In this document: piece by piece, positions 14,520 through 22,103 of the stretch | Position numbering within the stretch: the stretch's first letter is position 1 | Layout: each line of letters opens with the position of its first letter | Virus record (IMG/VR): IMGVR_UViG_3300010300_000052 | Location: 1 to 32,976 of that record | Origin: a virus | DNA: 32,976 bases | Reading direction: 5' to 3' (one strand) | Program-made: the position numbers and the translations under genes | Notes under the pieces: generated by a model | Told to the model about the DNA's origin: nothing | The model's database searches: none | What the model saw: only the letters and a program-made list of their open reading frames with translations

Positions 14520-15874
14520 TTGAGAAACAGATACTAGCAGGACTTATTAATGATGAACAATATACTCGTCAAGTTCTTCCGTTCTTAAAAGAACATTATT
14601 TTGGTCAAATAGATCAAAAGCTAGTATTCAAGATTATTACTCAATACTTTGAGAAGTACAATGCACTACCTAAGAGAGAAGCGCTATCAATTGAGATAGA
14701 ACAAGTAGCAGGGGTAGATGATAAAACCATACAAAGTGCATTACAGACTGTTAACGAATTACCTACGACGGATGTCGATGAATGGCTAGTTGATCAAACA
14801 GAGACTTTTTGTCAAGATAAAGCAATCTACAATGCAATCATGTCTGGCATTGAGATCATAGAGAAGACCCCTGATAATAAAGGACAACTTCCTGGGCTAT
14901 TGCAAGAAGCATTGCAAGTGAGTTTTGATAACAGCATTGGTCACGATTTTATTGATGACGCTGATAGACGATATGAGTTCTATCATCAAGAAGAAACTAG
15001 AGTTCCTTTTGACCTAGATATGATGAACAAAATTACTAAAGGTGGATTACCAACAAAAACGCTTAATATTATCCTAGCAGGTACTGGCGTAGGTAAGTCA
15101 TTGTTCATGTGCCATTGTGCAGCAGCTAACATTACAGAAGGCAAGAATGTATTATACATCACAATGGAGATGGCAGAAGAAAGAATTGCTGAAAGAATTG
15201 ACGCTAATTTATTAGACGTAACTATGGAAGACCTCAATGTATTACCTAAGTCAGCCTACGATAAGAAAATGGCAAGACTAAAAGAAAGGTGTACAGGTAA
15301 ATTAGTAATTAAAGAATACCCAACAGCAAGTGCAAATGCTAATCACTTTAGACATCTGATTCAAGAACTAAGAACAAAAAAGAACTTTAAACCAGATGTA
15401 ATATATATTGACTACCTCAACATATGTGCATCGTTTAGAATTAGAGGAGGCGCAAATGCAGGATCGTATGCCATTGTCAAAGCGATTGCAGAAGAATTAC
15501 GAGGACTGGCTGTGGAATGCAACGTGCCAATCATCAGTGCGACACAAACCAATAGACAAGGGTTCTCAAGCTCTGATATTGGTTTGGAAGATACGTCGGA
15601 GTCTTTCGGTCTACCGGCAACAGCTGACTTCATGGTGGCACTCTCGCAAACAGAAGAACTTGAACGATTAAACCAATACATGGTCAAGCAGCTTAAGAAT
15701 AGATTTGCTGATCCAGCTTATCATAGAAAATTTGTTGTTGGTGTAGATAAGTCTCGTATGAGACTTTATGATGTAGAGCAGAGTGCTCAGAAAGAAATTA
15801 TTGATGATACGCCTTTATTTGATAGAAGCGATTCGTCAAAGAACTTAAAAAACATATTTGACGATTTTAAATGA
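14516..15874 (+). CDS. 41: Replicative DNA helicase, DnaB-like, T4 gp41
   Basis: 452 aa (T4 gp41 is 475). N-terminal helical domain begins MIEKQILAGLINDEQYTRQV. The RecA-fold domain has Walker A LAGTGVGKSLFMCH (about 189-196 for the P-loop), a YITMEMAEERIAERID motif (H1a-like), Walker B DVIYIDYLN (about 293-299), and ISATQTNRQGF (H3/H4 region). The hexamer unwinds the fork 5'-3' on the lagging strand and carries gp61 primase, whose gene starts at 32387. The tail is acidic with LFDRSDSSKNLKNIFDDF. Translation is coupled at both ends by ATGA overlaps. Confidence 0.95.
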   Translation: MIEKQILAGLINDEQYTRQVLPFLKEHYFGQIDQKLVFKIITQYFEKYNALPKREALSIEIEQVAGVDDKTIQSALQTVNELPTTDVDEWLVDQTETFCQDKAIYNAIMSGIEIIEKTPDNKGQLPGLLQEALQVSFDNSIGHDFIDDADRRYEFYHQEETRVPFDLDMMNKITKGGLPTKTLNIILAGTGVGKSLFMCHCAAANITEGKNVLYITMEMAEERIAERIDANLLDVTMEDLNVLPKSAYDKKMARLKERCTGKLVIKEYPTASANANHFRHLIQELRTKKNFKPDVIYIDYLNICASFRIRGGANAGSYAIVKAIAEELRGLAVECNVPIISATQTNRQGFSSSDIGLEDTSESFGLPATADFMVALSQTEELERLNQYMVKQLKNRFADPAYHRKFVVGVDKSRMRLYDVEQSAQKEIIDDTPLFDRSDSSKNLKNIFDDFK

Positions 15875-17469
15875 AAATATTAACAACATACCTAGGACAT
15901 GAATCTAACATAGTAACTTACATAGATGGTAAGATTACTATCTTTGAACTAGATAAACTTTTAGGTGAAAAATGGACAAAAGTAGCTACTAAACCTGTAG
16001 TAGAAATTTGTAATATATTTGAACAGGTGTTTGATATTATTGGCACTAATTCATTTGATCTTTGGGTTAATGGATCCATTGGTGATGAAGGGAACGGTAA
16101 TGGAGACGTATGGGCTACTAAATTCAAAAAAATCATAGATTACAAGAGACATATTAACGGCCCTGGACACCACTTATGTCACGGTTTCAGTTCTTTTTAT
16201 CAATCTCCGTTTGAAAAAGCATTTATTATCTCTAGTGACGGCGGAGGTAATGATGGCGTATTTAATATGTACAGAGCAGATAGACAAAATGGCCTTCAAT
16301 TATTTCAGCGAATAGATAGGTTTGATTTTGGAACAATCTATGCTCTGTTAGGATGTTTAAGTAAAGAGATTACTGATACTACTGGACATTATTTAGATGT
16401 AGCAGGTAAAGCAATGGCATTAGCTAGCGTAGGTCATGATCGTAGTAGAGATGCAAAGTTAAGAAATTTTATTCAAGACTTATACACCGGACAACCTTTT
16501 AGTAATTTTAATGCATATGTTGGTTTAAATAAACAGGCCCACAACGTTAATGTGGCTGTAGGCAATCATGTAAAAGCTAAATTCCAATCTATAGAAGATA
16601 ACAGTTTATCAAGACAAATCTGTGAAATAAGTCAGACGCAACTTGAAAATAAGTTTAATTCAATAGTCACTGACAGATCGTATGAAATATTCTCTCGATA
16701 CGATGGTAATCTAGTTCTTACTGGCGGTGTTGCAATGAACGTTGTGAACAATCAAAAACTAAGAGATAAGCAAGGTGTTGATTTATTTGTTCCATGTAAT
16801 CCTAGTGATAGAGGTCTTGCGTTAGGACTATTGTATTGGTATCTACATTTGACTGGTATGGAAATTCCTAGAGGTTCACAACACTATGCAGGACCTCCAT
16901 TAATAGCTGATGGTCCTATTGATCCATCTAAAAGAAAGACATCAATCAAAACAATTGCAAACATGCTTAAAAAAGGTGCTATCCTTGGTGTAGCAGAAGG
17001 CAATGGTGAAATAGGAATGAGAGCTTTAGGTAGACGATCAATCATTTGTGATCCAAGCATTCCTGGAATAAAAGACAAAATTAATGCTGAGGTCAAAGGA
17101 AGAGAATGGTTTAGACCATTTGCACCGATAGTATTAGAAGAACACTTAGATGGATTCAAGTCATCCTCATTTGATAACTTAGAATATATGGCTTATGCTG
17201 TTCCAGTAACAGATGAGTTTGCTGAGAAGTATCCTGCTGTATGTCATGTGGACAATACAGCCAGAGTTCAATTGTGTGATGATGAAGATAGCACAGTATA
17301 CAAAATTATGAAAGAATTGGGAACACCATTGCTAAACACCTCTTTCAATATTCAAGGGCAACCTATAATTGCTCGAGAATCAGAGGCATTTGATATGTTA
17401 AACAGTGGCGTCTTAGACGGCATTGTCGTGAATGGTGTCCTATATAAAAAACCTAAAAGTGATAAATAA
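15871..17469 (+). CDS. Carbamoyltransferase, NodU/CmcH family
   Basis: 532 aa, near full family length (about 550-600). The N-terminal ASKHA-like Kae1-type domain shows GPGHHLCHGFSSFYQSPFEK (near residue 97) with the metal-binding HxxxH-type histidines and SSDGGGNDGVFN. LVLTGGVAMNVVNNQ and CNPSDRGLALGL mark the second lobe. The C-terminal YrdC-like domain has GEIGMRALGRRSIICDP and GREWFRPFAP, the carbamoyl-phosphate and ATP site. These enzymes move a carbamoyl group from carbamoyl phosphate to a hydroxyl of a sugar or antibiotic. In this phage a glycan or modified base is the likely acceptor. It overlaps gp41 by 4 nt and ends just before the ncRNA region. Confidence 0.93.
   Translation: MKILTTYLGHESNIVTYIDGKITIFELDKLLGEKWTKVATKPVVEICNIFEQVFDIIGTNSFDLWVNGSIGDEGNGNGDVWATKFKKIIDYKRHINGPGHHLCHGFSSFYQSPFEKAFIISSDGGGNDGVFNMYRADRQNGLQLFQRIDRFDFGTIYALLGCLSKEITDTTGHYLDVAGKAMALASVGHDRSRDAKLRNFIQDLYTGQPFSNFNAYVGLNKQAHNVNVAVGNHVKAKFQSIEDNSLSRQICEISQTQLENKFNSIVTDRSYEIFSRYDGNLVLTGGVAMNVVNNQKLRDKQGVDLFVPCNPSDRGLALGLLYWYLHLTGMEIPRGSQHYAGPPLIADGPIDPSKRKTSIKTIANMLKKGAILGVAEGNGEIGMRALGRRSIICDPSIPGIKDKINAEVKGREWFRPFAPIVLEEHLDGFKSSSFDNLEYMAYAVPVTDEFAEKYPAVCHVDNTARVQLCDDEDSTVYKIMKELGTPLLNTSFNIQGQPIIARESEAFDMLNSGVLDGIVVNGVLYKKPKSDK
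17461..17468 (+). promoter_or_regulatory. Variant late promoter element GATAAATA upstream of the candidate ncRNA
   Basis: Differs by one base from TATAAATA and overlaps the carbamoyltransferase stop. The expected start at about 17474 coincides with the first base of the outer helix of the candidate RNA (17475). Confidence 0.35.
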
Positions 17470-17474
17470 GCGTA

Positions 17475-17579
17475 GTTCTTGTGAGACTCAGTGGGGACTG
17501 GATCTAGAGGCAAGTGTTTAGTCAAACTAAGCAGATGGAATTGACGGGATTTATCGTGGGGTTCGACCCGTCCAAGAAC
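17475..17579 (+). ncRNA. Candidate structured RNA with four-way-junction fold
   Basis: A 105-nt non-coding block folds into a closed cloverleaf-like shape. P1: GTTCTTG (17475-17481) with CAAGAAC (17573-17579), 7 perfect pairs. P2: AGACTCAGT (17484-17492) with ACTGGATCT (17497-17505), one mismatch, GGGG loop. P3: GTTTAGT (17516-17522) with ACTAAGC (17526-17532), one G-U. P4: GACGGG (17543-17548) with CCCGTC (17567-17572), extended by TCG/CGA across a 5-nt bulge. P4 abuts P1. A T-loop-like GGTTCGA sits in P4. A variant late promoter precedes it and a strong terminator follows, so it looks like an independent transcript of about 150 nt. It is too long and mis-proportioned for a tRNA and too short for tmRNA. 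No Rfam family is recognised from memory. Confidence 0.65.
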
Positions 17580-17598
17580 ACTTAGAAGGTTTTTTAGA

Positions 17599-17623
17599 GG
17601 TGCCAAATTGGCACCTTTTTTTT
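17599..17623 (+). terminator. Strong intrinsic terminator
   Basis: GGTGCC (17599-17604), loop AAATT, GGCACC (17610-17615), then eight T. It ends the replication/carbamoyltransferase unit and the candidate ncRNA. Confidence 0.93.
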
Positions 17624-17646
17624 CGTTTGAAATTTGTGATAGGAGT

Positions 17647-17666
17647 GTGTTGAATAACATCAACAC
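17647..17666 (+). other. Perfect 7-bp inverted repeat
   Basis: GTGTTGA (17647-17653), loop ATAACA, TCAACAC (17660-17666), between the terminator and the 17701 promoter. No T-run follows, so it may be an operator or a second RNA hairpin. Between it and the promoter (17667-17700) I see nothing further. Confidence 0.4.
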
Positions 17667-17700
17667 TATTTACAATCCTTAACTTTTGGGGAATTAGCTG

Positions 17701-17729
17701 TTGACTTCAAATCAACAATAGGAGATAAT
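17701..17729 (+). promoter_or_regulatory. Sigma70-like promoter
   Basis: TTGACT (17701-17706), 17 nt, GATAAT (17724-17729), in intergenic DNA. It shares the 15-base segment ATAATAGTTGTATAA (17725-17739) with the promoter at 18098. The leader to the ATG at 17755 carries AAAGGAG. Confidence 0.75.
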
Positions 17730-17754
17730 AGTTGTATAAAGTAAAGGAGTAAAT

Positions 17755-18120
17755 ATGTTAGAATACAGAATCTTAGGAAACCAACCAGAACCATCATTAG
17801 TGAATGAGGGTTTAAATATCATCGACTTTGAGGTTAGATGTAAAGACGAAGAAATCTTTGCAGTAGGTAAAGATATGATTGAGCAATTTGTTGCTCTTAA
17901 TCCAGAACTTGAAGGATGTCAACTTTACATTGATGATCCAATGACTGTTGGATTATATCCATCACATGACGAAAATGGTGATATGTACCACGGAGTTGAT
18001 AACCCATCACCATATAACTTTGATACACTTGTTCAATCATTAGAAGAAGTTGGTTTTTATGGCAAGTTTGCATCATATAAACAAATTGGAAAAATTGTTG
18101 ACCTAAAATCAATAATTTAG
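17755..18120 (+). CDS. Hypothetical protein, probably early
   Basis: 121 aa, soluble and acidic, with a good ribosome site after its own promoter. Visible features are FEVRCKDEEIFAVGKDMIEQ, a proline/aspartate-rich turn IDDPMTVGLYPSHDENGD, and a C-terminal helix. No known fold or motif is recognised. The cluster of short genes each with its own sigma70-like promoter, between a terminator and late genes, is typical of phage early genes that act on the host. The last 23 bases carry the promoter of the next gene. Confidence 0.75.
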   Translation: MLEYRILGNQPEPSLVNEGLNIIDFEVRCKDEEIFAVGKDMIEQFVALNPELEGCQLYIDDPMTVGLYPSHDENGDMYHGVDNPSPYNFDTLVQSLEEVGFYGKFASYKQIGKIVDLKSII

Positions 18121-18126
18121 TATAAT
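18098..18126 (+). promoter_or_regulatory. Sigma70-like promoter
   Basis: TTGACC (18098-18103), 17 nt, TATAAT (18121-18126). The -35 and spacer lie inside the end of the upstream gene, the -10 directly after its stop. The repeat ATAATAGTTGTATAA recurs at 18122-18136. Confidence 0.75.
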
Positions 18127-18159
18127 AGTTGTATAATTTAAAATAGTAAGGAGAAAATT

Positions 18160-18531
18160 ATGAATTATAGTGAAAATGAAATAAAAAAAGTAAAAGAGAA
18201 CAGAGCTAATTTTTATAAATTGCTTAACGCTTTTATTGTTAGTAAGGTAGAAGATAACGATGGCATCTATACAAGTGCTAAGTTATTAGATGAAGTTAGA
18301 TACAGTAAAGACGCTGCTGTAAAAGAACTAAAGGACGCTTATAGAAATATAACACTTCCTTTTGGCGGTCCAATGTATAGAGACTTTGTTGACTATAGTG
18401 ACAGATATTGGAACAATGTTAACAGAGCTGCTGAGTTAGGTGGATTTGTAATTCAACAAGCTAGCAACATGAGAAAGGCTTTTGTATCTGAACAATTAGC
18501 TGAAACTGGTGTTGACGTTAATAACTATTAA
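18160..18531 (+). CDS. Hypothetical protein, probably early
   Basis: 123 aa with AAGGAG upstream. Mostly helical: basic N-terminal helix (ENEIKKVKENRANFYKLLNA), a middle YTSAKLLDEVRYSKDAAVKE segment, and a glycine/proline turn (LPFGGPMYRDFVDYSDRYW). No family is recognised. The stop overlaps the spacer of the next promoter. Codon use resembles neighbouring phage genes. Confidence 0.75.
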   Translation: MNYSENEIKKVKENRANFYKLLNAFIVSKVEDNDGIYTSAKLLDEVRYSKDAAVKELKDAYRNITLPFGGPMYRDFVDYSDRYWNNVNRAAELGGFVIQQASNMRKAFVSEQLAETGVDVNNY

Positions 18532-18540
18532 TAGGATAAT
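18512..18540 (+). promoter_or_regulatory. Sigma70-like promoter overlapping a gene end
   Basis: TTGACG (18512-18517), 17 nt, GATAAT (18535-18540). Normal spacing puts the start at about 18547, the ATG of the next gene, predicting a very short or absent leader. If read from further upstream, AGGA at 18533-18536 could serve as a ribosome site. Confidence 0.55.
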
Positions 18541-18546
18541 ATTGAT

Positions 18547-18750
18547 ATGAATGACGCATTTGAAACACTAAAAGATGGAATCTACAACCAGATGGCTTCT
18601 AATCCAGAAGCTCTGGTTGAGGCGTTTTGCAGAATGACTGACGGTCAAATTCAAAGGTTTGCTAATGCAGCTTCTGAAAAGAAGATTGCAGTAGCAATTG
18701 AACACGCTCTGCATGCTGCAGAGTTAGATTTTATGGTTGGAGAAGATTAA
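18547..18750 (+). CDS. Small hypothetical helical protein
   Basis: 67 aa, helical and mildly acidic (MNDAFETLKDGIYNQMAS; LVEAFCRMTDGQIQRFANAA; IEHALHAAELDFMVGED). It reads into the next start (TAATG overlap). No family recognised. Possibly transcribed from the promoter overlapping its start. Confidence 0.7.
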   Translation: MNDAFETLKDGIYNQMASNPEALVEAFCRMTDGQIQRFANAASEKKIAVAIEHALHAAELDFMVGED

Positions 18751-18980
18751 TGGCATTTAAACCTTATCGCAATACCAAGAACGACATGACGTTTGATCGA
18801 GCTGATGCAATGGCTCGAGGTAATAAGAAAAAGCTAGAAGAGTTTTTTCACAACTGTTTTGTTAAACTACATTATTATGGAAAAGAAGACGAAGCATTTT
18901 ACTTTGAAATGATTCGCGACCACATCAAAGATGGCGGTGATCTTGATCCAGATAATGTTTCAATGATTTTAGGATTATGA
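18750..18980 (+). CDS. Small hypothetical protein
   Basis: 76 aa, coupled to the preceding gene by a one-base overlap and to the hydrolase by ATGA. Basic N-terminal half (YRNTKNDMTFDRADAMARGN), then a helix with aromatic residues (LEEFFHNCFVKLHYYGKEDE). No domain is recognised. It may belong to the same transcription unit as the SleB-type hydrolase. Confidence 0.7.
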   Translation: MAFKPYRNTKNDMTFDRADAMARGNKKKLEEFFHNCFVKLHYYGKEDEAFYFEMIRDHIKDGGDLDPDNVSMILGL

Positions 18981-19480
18981 AGTTAGATAGACATTTCTTA
19001 CCATTGTGGATCACAATATTCTTTATGCTGTTTCTGTCAATCCATGAAGCAAAAGCATATGATGAGAATGAAGACAGGTTTTGGCTCGCTATGAATATGT
19101 ACCATGAAGCGGGTAACCAATCGGATGCTGGACGTATTGCAGTTGCGCTGGTGACGTTGAACAGAGTTAACTCTTGGGGTTGGCCTGATCAAATCGAGCA
19201 AGTAGTAACGCAAGGTCCAACATACGTTAACTGGAAAGGCAATGTATTGCCAATCAAGAACAAGTGCCAGTTCAGTTGGTACTGCGATGGTGAGCCAGAC
19301 GAACCTGAAGATAGTAAGACTTGGGAAGAATGCCTCAAACTTGCTAACATGATAATGGATGAAGGAATGTATGATTTTACTCATGGATCCACACATTATC
19401 ATAGTGATAAAGTAGACCCATATTGGAATAAGCACTTAGTGAAGGTGATGGTTATCGATAACCACATCTTCTATAAATAA
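18977..19480 (+). CDS. Secreted cell wall hydrolase, SleB-like
   Basis: 167 aa. Residues 1-27 are a signal peptide (hydrophobic WITIFFMLFL, ending EAKA before YDEN). The mature part shows the Hydrolase_2/SleB pattern: LAMNMYHEAGNQ with likely catalytic Glu44, RIAVALVTLNRV, KCQFSWYCDG, and a C-terminal DFTHGSTHYHSDKVDPYW. These enzymes cleave glycan strands, probably as lytic transglycosylases. Export makes it a holin-independent periplasmic lysin, in addition to the cytoplasmic lysozyme at 6000. The stop codon lies in a late promoter element (19472). Confidence 0.9.
   Translation: MKLDRHFLPLWITIFFMLFLSIHEAKAYDENEDRFWLAMNMYHEAGNQSDAGRIAVALVTLNRVNSWGWPDQIEQVVTQGPTYVNWKGNVLPIKNKCQFSWYCDGEPDEPEDSKTWEECLKLANMIMDEGMYDFTHGSTHYHSDKVDPYWNKHLVKVMVIDNHIFYK
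19472..19479 (+). promoter_or_regulatory. T4-type late promoter element TATAAATA
   Basis: Exact consensus overlapping the hydrolase stop, followed by AGTGC and then the ATG at 19485. The expected start site coincides with this ATG and no ribosome site is present, so leaderless translation is predicted. Confidence 0.65.
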
Positions 19481-19484
19481 GTGC

Positions 19485-20882
19485 ATGGCATATCTAAAAC
19501 TGACAGATTCAGGAAAGAATTTATCTCAACAAGTCTCCTCAAACGGAGATTACAACGGGATGAAGCGTATTGATATCATTCAGAAGAAGATAGATGATGG
19601 AAAGCATTTTACCATTGGCGATAAAGAAGGTGGTAAGAAGATTGAAGGTCTTGCATACGATACAAAAACAAACATGCTCACTTATAGAGAGCCTGGCAAG
19701 ACTGAATTCAAAGAAATAAAAATTACACAAATCTTTAAAGATCCAGATTTTGGTGGTGGTAAAGGAAGTGGCGGTGGAGCAGATGATACGAAGTATACAG
19801 AATCACTGCAATGTTACTTTTGTTCGTATGTCTACAATGTGGTTGGAAGTACGGTAACAAGTTATAGCTTTGAAGACCTTGCTAAGGGTAAGCAATATGT
19901 TAAAGCAAGTGAGACATTAGAGAATTGTTTAAAGAATGGTCCTAAGATATGGATTGAAACGGACGTTTATTTGAAGACAGCAAACGCATTGATAAAAAAA
20001 TGGAAACCAACTGGTAAGACATATTTCCACAGAGGTTCTCCATTTATGGATAAAATTTACAAAGCAAAAGCTGCTTGCCATAAATTAGACAAAAAAAGTG
20101 AAAAGTCACAAGCACCAGGATCGTTTAGTAATGACAAATGGAATCCAGGAGACATTTGGGCATCAACACTACAACCACAAACAGATCCTTTAAAGGATTA
20201 TGCAACAACTTGGGGTCATCTTAATAATAGAGTAGAGCAACTATACAAAGACAAACAGTTATTAGGAATCTCATTAAAGAAAGTTGAAAGAGATTCAGCA
20301 AAAATAGAAGAGTTCAACAAACAAGGAACAACTAAAACACCAGTCAGATTTGTTGGAATGAAGTTTGGATCTACTGGTGACTTCTTTTCATCTATGGACG
20401 GATACATAGAAACAGATAAAAGTAAAGTTCAGTTTAGATCGTTCAGTGGTGGTACTTCTAGTTGGCAGGGTGAGATTAAAGGTGGTGCAGCTGCTGGAGG
20501 AAAGATTGGCGGTGGTAACATAGACTTCTATATGAAAGAGGTGTTTGGAACTGGATTATACCCATTTGGTGATGAAAGAAGTACAGTTAGTTATATGGAT
20601 TCTGTACAATTCATGAGTGAGTTTTATGATCTGTATGCAAAAGTAAACAACAAGACACAAAACTATAAGCCTTTGAAACAACCAAAAGAGTTTTTAGCTG
20701 AGCTTAAGAAGATGAACGAAACAGATAGAGCTAAGTTTATGTTTTCAAAATACTTAGTTCTTAGAATGTATAGTGCATTAGATGATGCTACTACAGTTAA
20801 CAGAGACAAATTTGCAACCAGATTTTTCACATATGCGTTAAGCGCTACTGATCAGTCAAGTTTTTTTATTAAGGTATCATAA
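19485..20882 (+). CDS. Large late protein of unknown function, possible nuclease-like core
   Basis: 465 aa. N-terminal domain (about 1-88), then a Gly-rich linker (FGGGKGSGGGADD, about 88-100), then a CYFC pair (LQCYFCSYVYNVVG). In the middle, KWNPGDIWAS followed about 40 residues later by LLGISLKKVE resembles the D...(x)K core of PD-(D/E)xK nucleases, in which a WNPxDI strand is followed by a GxSLKK strand; this is pattern-based and weak. A second Gly-rich region (GGAAAGGKIGGGNIDFYM) follows. It is the first gene after a late promoter and overlaps the ligase-like gene at its stop (TAATG), suggesting joint action. Virion-packaged protein or DNA-processing enzyme are both possible. Confidence 0.75.
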   Translation: MAYLKLTDSGKNLSQQVSSNGDYNGMKRIDIIQKKIDDGKHFTIGDKEGGKKIEGLAYDTKTNMLTYREPGKTEFKEIKITQIFKDPDFGGGKGSGGGADDTKYTESLQCYFCSYVYNVVGSTVTSYSFEDLAKGKQYVKASETLENCLKNGPKIWIETDVYLKTANALIKKWKPTGKTYFHRGSPFMDKIYKAKAACHKLDKKSEKSQAPGSFSNDKWNPGDIWASTLQPQTDPLKDYATTWGHLNNRVEQLYKDKQLLGISLKKVERDSAKIEEFNKQGTTKTPVRFVGMKFGSTGDFFSSMDGYIETDKSKVQFRSFSGGTSSWQGEIKGGAAAGGKIGGGNIDFYMKEVFGTGLYPFGDERSTVSYMDSVQFMSEFYDLYAKVNNKTQNYKPLKQPKEFLAELKKMNETDRAKFMFSKYLVLRMYSALDDATTVNRDKFATRFFTYALSATDQSSFFIKVS

Positions 20883-22087
20883 TGGCAAAGAATACACACA
20901 TGGAACATTTAGAAGATGCTATCTTCAATCTTGGTATTGAAGGTACTCGTGAATCTGTGAACTTCTTAATCCAAATGAGAGAAACATTAAACGGTACTGC
21001 TCAAAGAGCATTACGTACATCAGTTAAGTGGGACGGTGCACCAGCTATCTTTATTGGTGAACATCCTGAAACAAAACAATTTATTGTAGCAAAGAAAAGT
21101 TTATTTAACAAGACACCACTTTACTATACAAGTATTGCTGAGATAAACAGAACTACAGATTTATCTGCTGAACTTAAAGGTAAGTTTAGAGAAGCATTCA
21201 ATGGATACAAAGATGCTGGGATCAAAGGAATCATTCAAGGAGATTTTCTATGGGAAAACAAAGACCTTAAGAAAGAGACCATTGATGGAGAAGATGTAAT
21301 TACATTCCATCCAAACACTATTGTTTATTCTGTACCAGTATCATCAGAATTAGGACAAAAAATTGCCAAGTCAAGATTTGGAATTGTATGGCATACAACT
21401 TATAGCGGATCCAGTATTGAAAAGATGCGATCATCTTTTGGTGTAAGAATGCCTAAGCAGCCAAGAAACGGTGTACAGTTTGATGCAATGTATAATGATG
21501 TATCAGGATCAGCATCTTTAACGATGAAAGAGTCAAACGAACTTGCACGAACATTGACTACTGCAGGACAGAATTTCAAAAAGGTGTCAAGAAATACATT
21601 TGATATTATAAACCAAGAAGAAATCTCAATGATATGTAAAACTTACGTTAATACATTTATTAGAGGTAATCGAATGCCTCCTGCTGGAGAATTAGCATCA
21701 GGTCTTGTACCTTACATTCAAGCTAAATTCTTAAAAGAGATGGACACTAAAAAGACGCCTAGAGGAAAGAAAACTGTCCGTGAGAGAATGATGAGAGTAG
21801 TTAAACCTCTTCAAAGCGTAGGTGGCCAACAATTACTACACGTGTTTCAATTGTATACAAGTCTCACACATGCAAAGAATTTATTAGTTAAAAAATTAAA
21901 CAGTGCTAGCTTTATTAAGACTTTCCTTAAGACTAAAGATGGTTGGAAAGTAACAGGTCAAGAGGGATTTGTTGCTATCGACCGAACAGGAACTAAAGCA
22001 GTCAAGATGGTAGACAGACTTGACTTTAGTTATGCCAACTTCAGTCCGGATATAATTAAAGGTTGGCAGACAGACTTACGGAGATAA
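20882..22087 (+). CDS. Ligase/nucleotidyltransferase-like protein (possibly DUF6267)
   Basis: 401 aa. TSVKWDGAPAIF has K49-W-D-G52, matching motif I (KxDG) of ATP-dependent DNA and RNA ligases, in which the Lys becomes adenylylated. GIIQGDFLWE (117-125) resembles motif III, FGIVWHTTYSG (166-176) a IIIa-like strand, QEGFVAID (360-367) motif IV (EGxV), and KAVKMVDRLD (372-381) motif V. The spacing between III and IV is stretched by about 180 helical residues, unusual for ligases. I recall homologues in marine phages named only as a DUF. If active it could seal nucleic acid or transfer AMP to another target. It directly follows the nuclease-like protein and shares its late operon. Confidence 0.75.
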   Translation: MAKNTHMEHLEDAIFNLGIEGTRESVNFLIQMRETLNGTAQRALRTSVKWDGAPAIFIGEHPETKQFIVAKKSLFNKTPLYYTSIAEINRTTDLSAELKGKFREAFNGYKDAGIKGIIQGDFLWENKDLKKETIDGEDVITFHPNTIVYSVPVSSELGQKIAKSRFGIVWHTTYSGSSIEKMRSSFGVRMPKQPRNGVQFDAMYNDVSGSASLTMKESNELARTLTTAGQNFKKVSRNTFDIINQEEISMICKTYVNTFIRGNRMPPAGELASGLVPYIQAKFLKEMDTKKTPRGKKTVRERMMRVVKPLQSVGGQQLLHVFQLYTSLTHAKNLLVKKLNSASFIKTFLKTKDGWKVTGQEGFVAIDRTGTKAVKMVDRLDFSYANFSPDIIKGWQTDLRR

Positions 22088-22091
22088 TTAT

Positions 22092-22099
22092 TATAAATA
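22092..22099 (+). promoter_or_regulatory. T4-type late promoter element TATAAATA
   Basis: Exact consensus directly after the ligase-like gene. Expected start near 22105, at the foot of the folded leader (22104-22160). Confidence 0.75.
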
Positions 22100-22103
22100 A
22101 AGA

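Noticed and set aside
17475-17579. tRNA or tmRNA gene in the non-coding segment (GGTTCGACCC and TGGAATTGACGGGATTT resemble T-loop and tmRNA 5' sequences)
   Set aside because: The T-stem does not pair in tRNA register, there is no CCA or plausible anticodon arm geometry, the length (105 nt) is wrong for tRNA, and there is no tag reading frame or pseudoknot region for a normal or permuted tmRNA.
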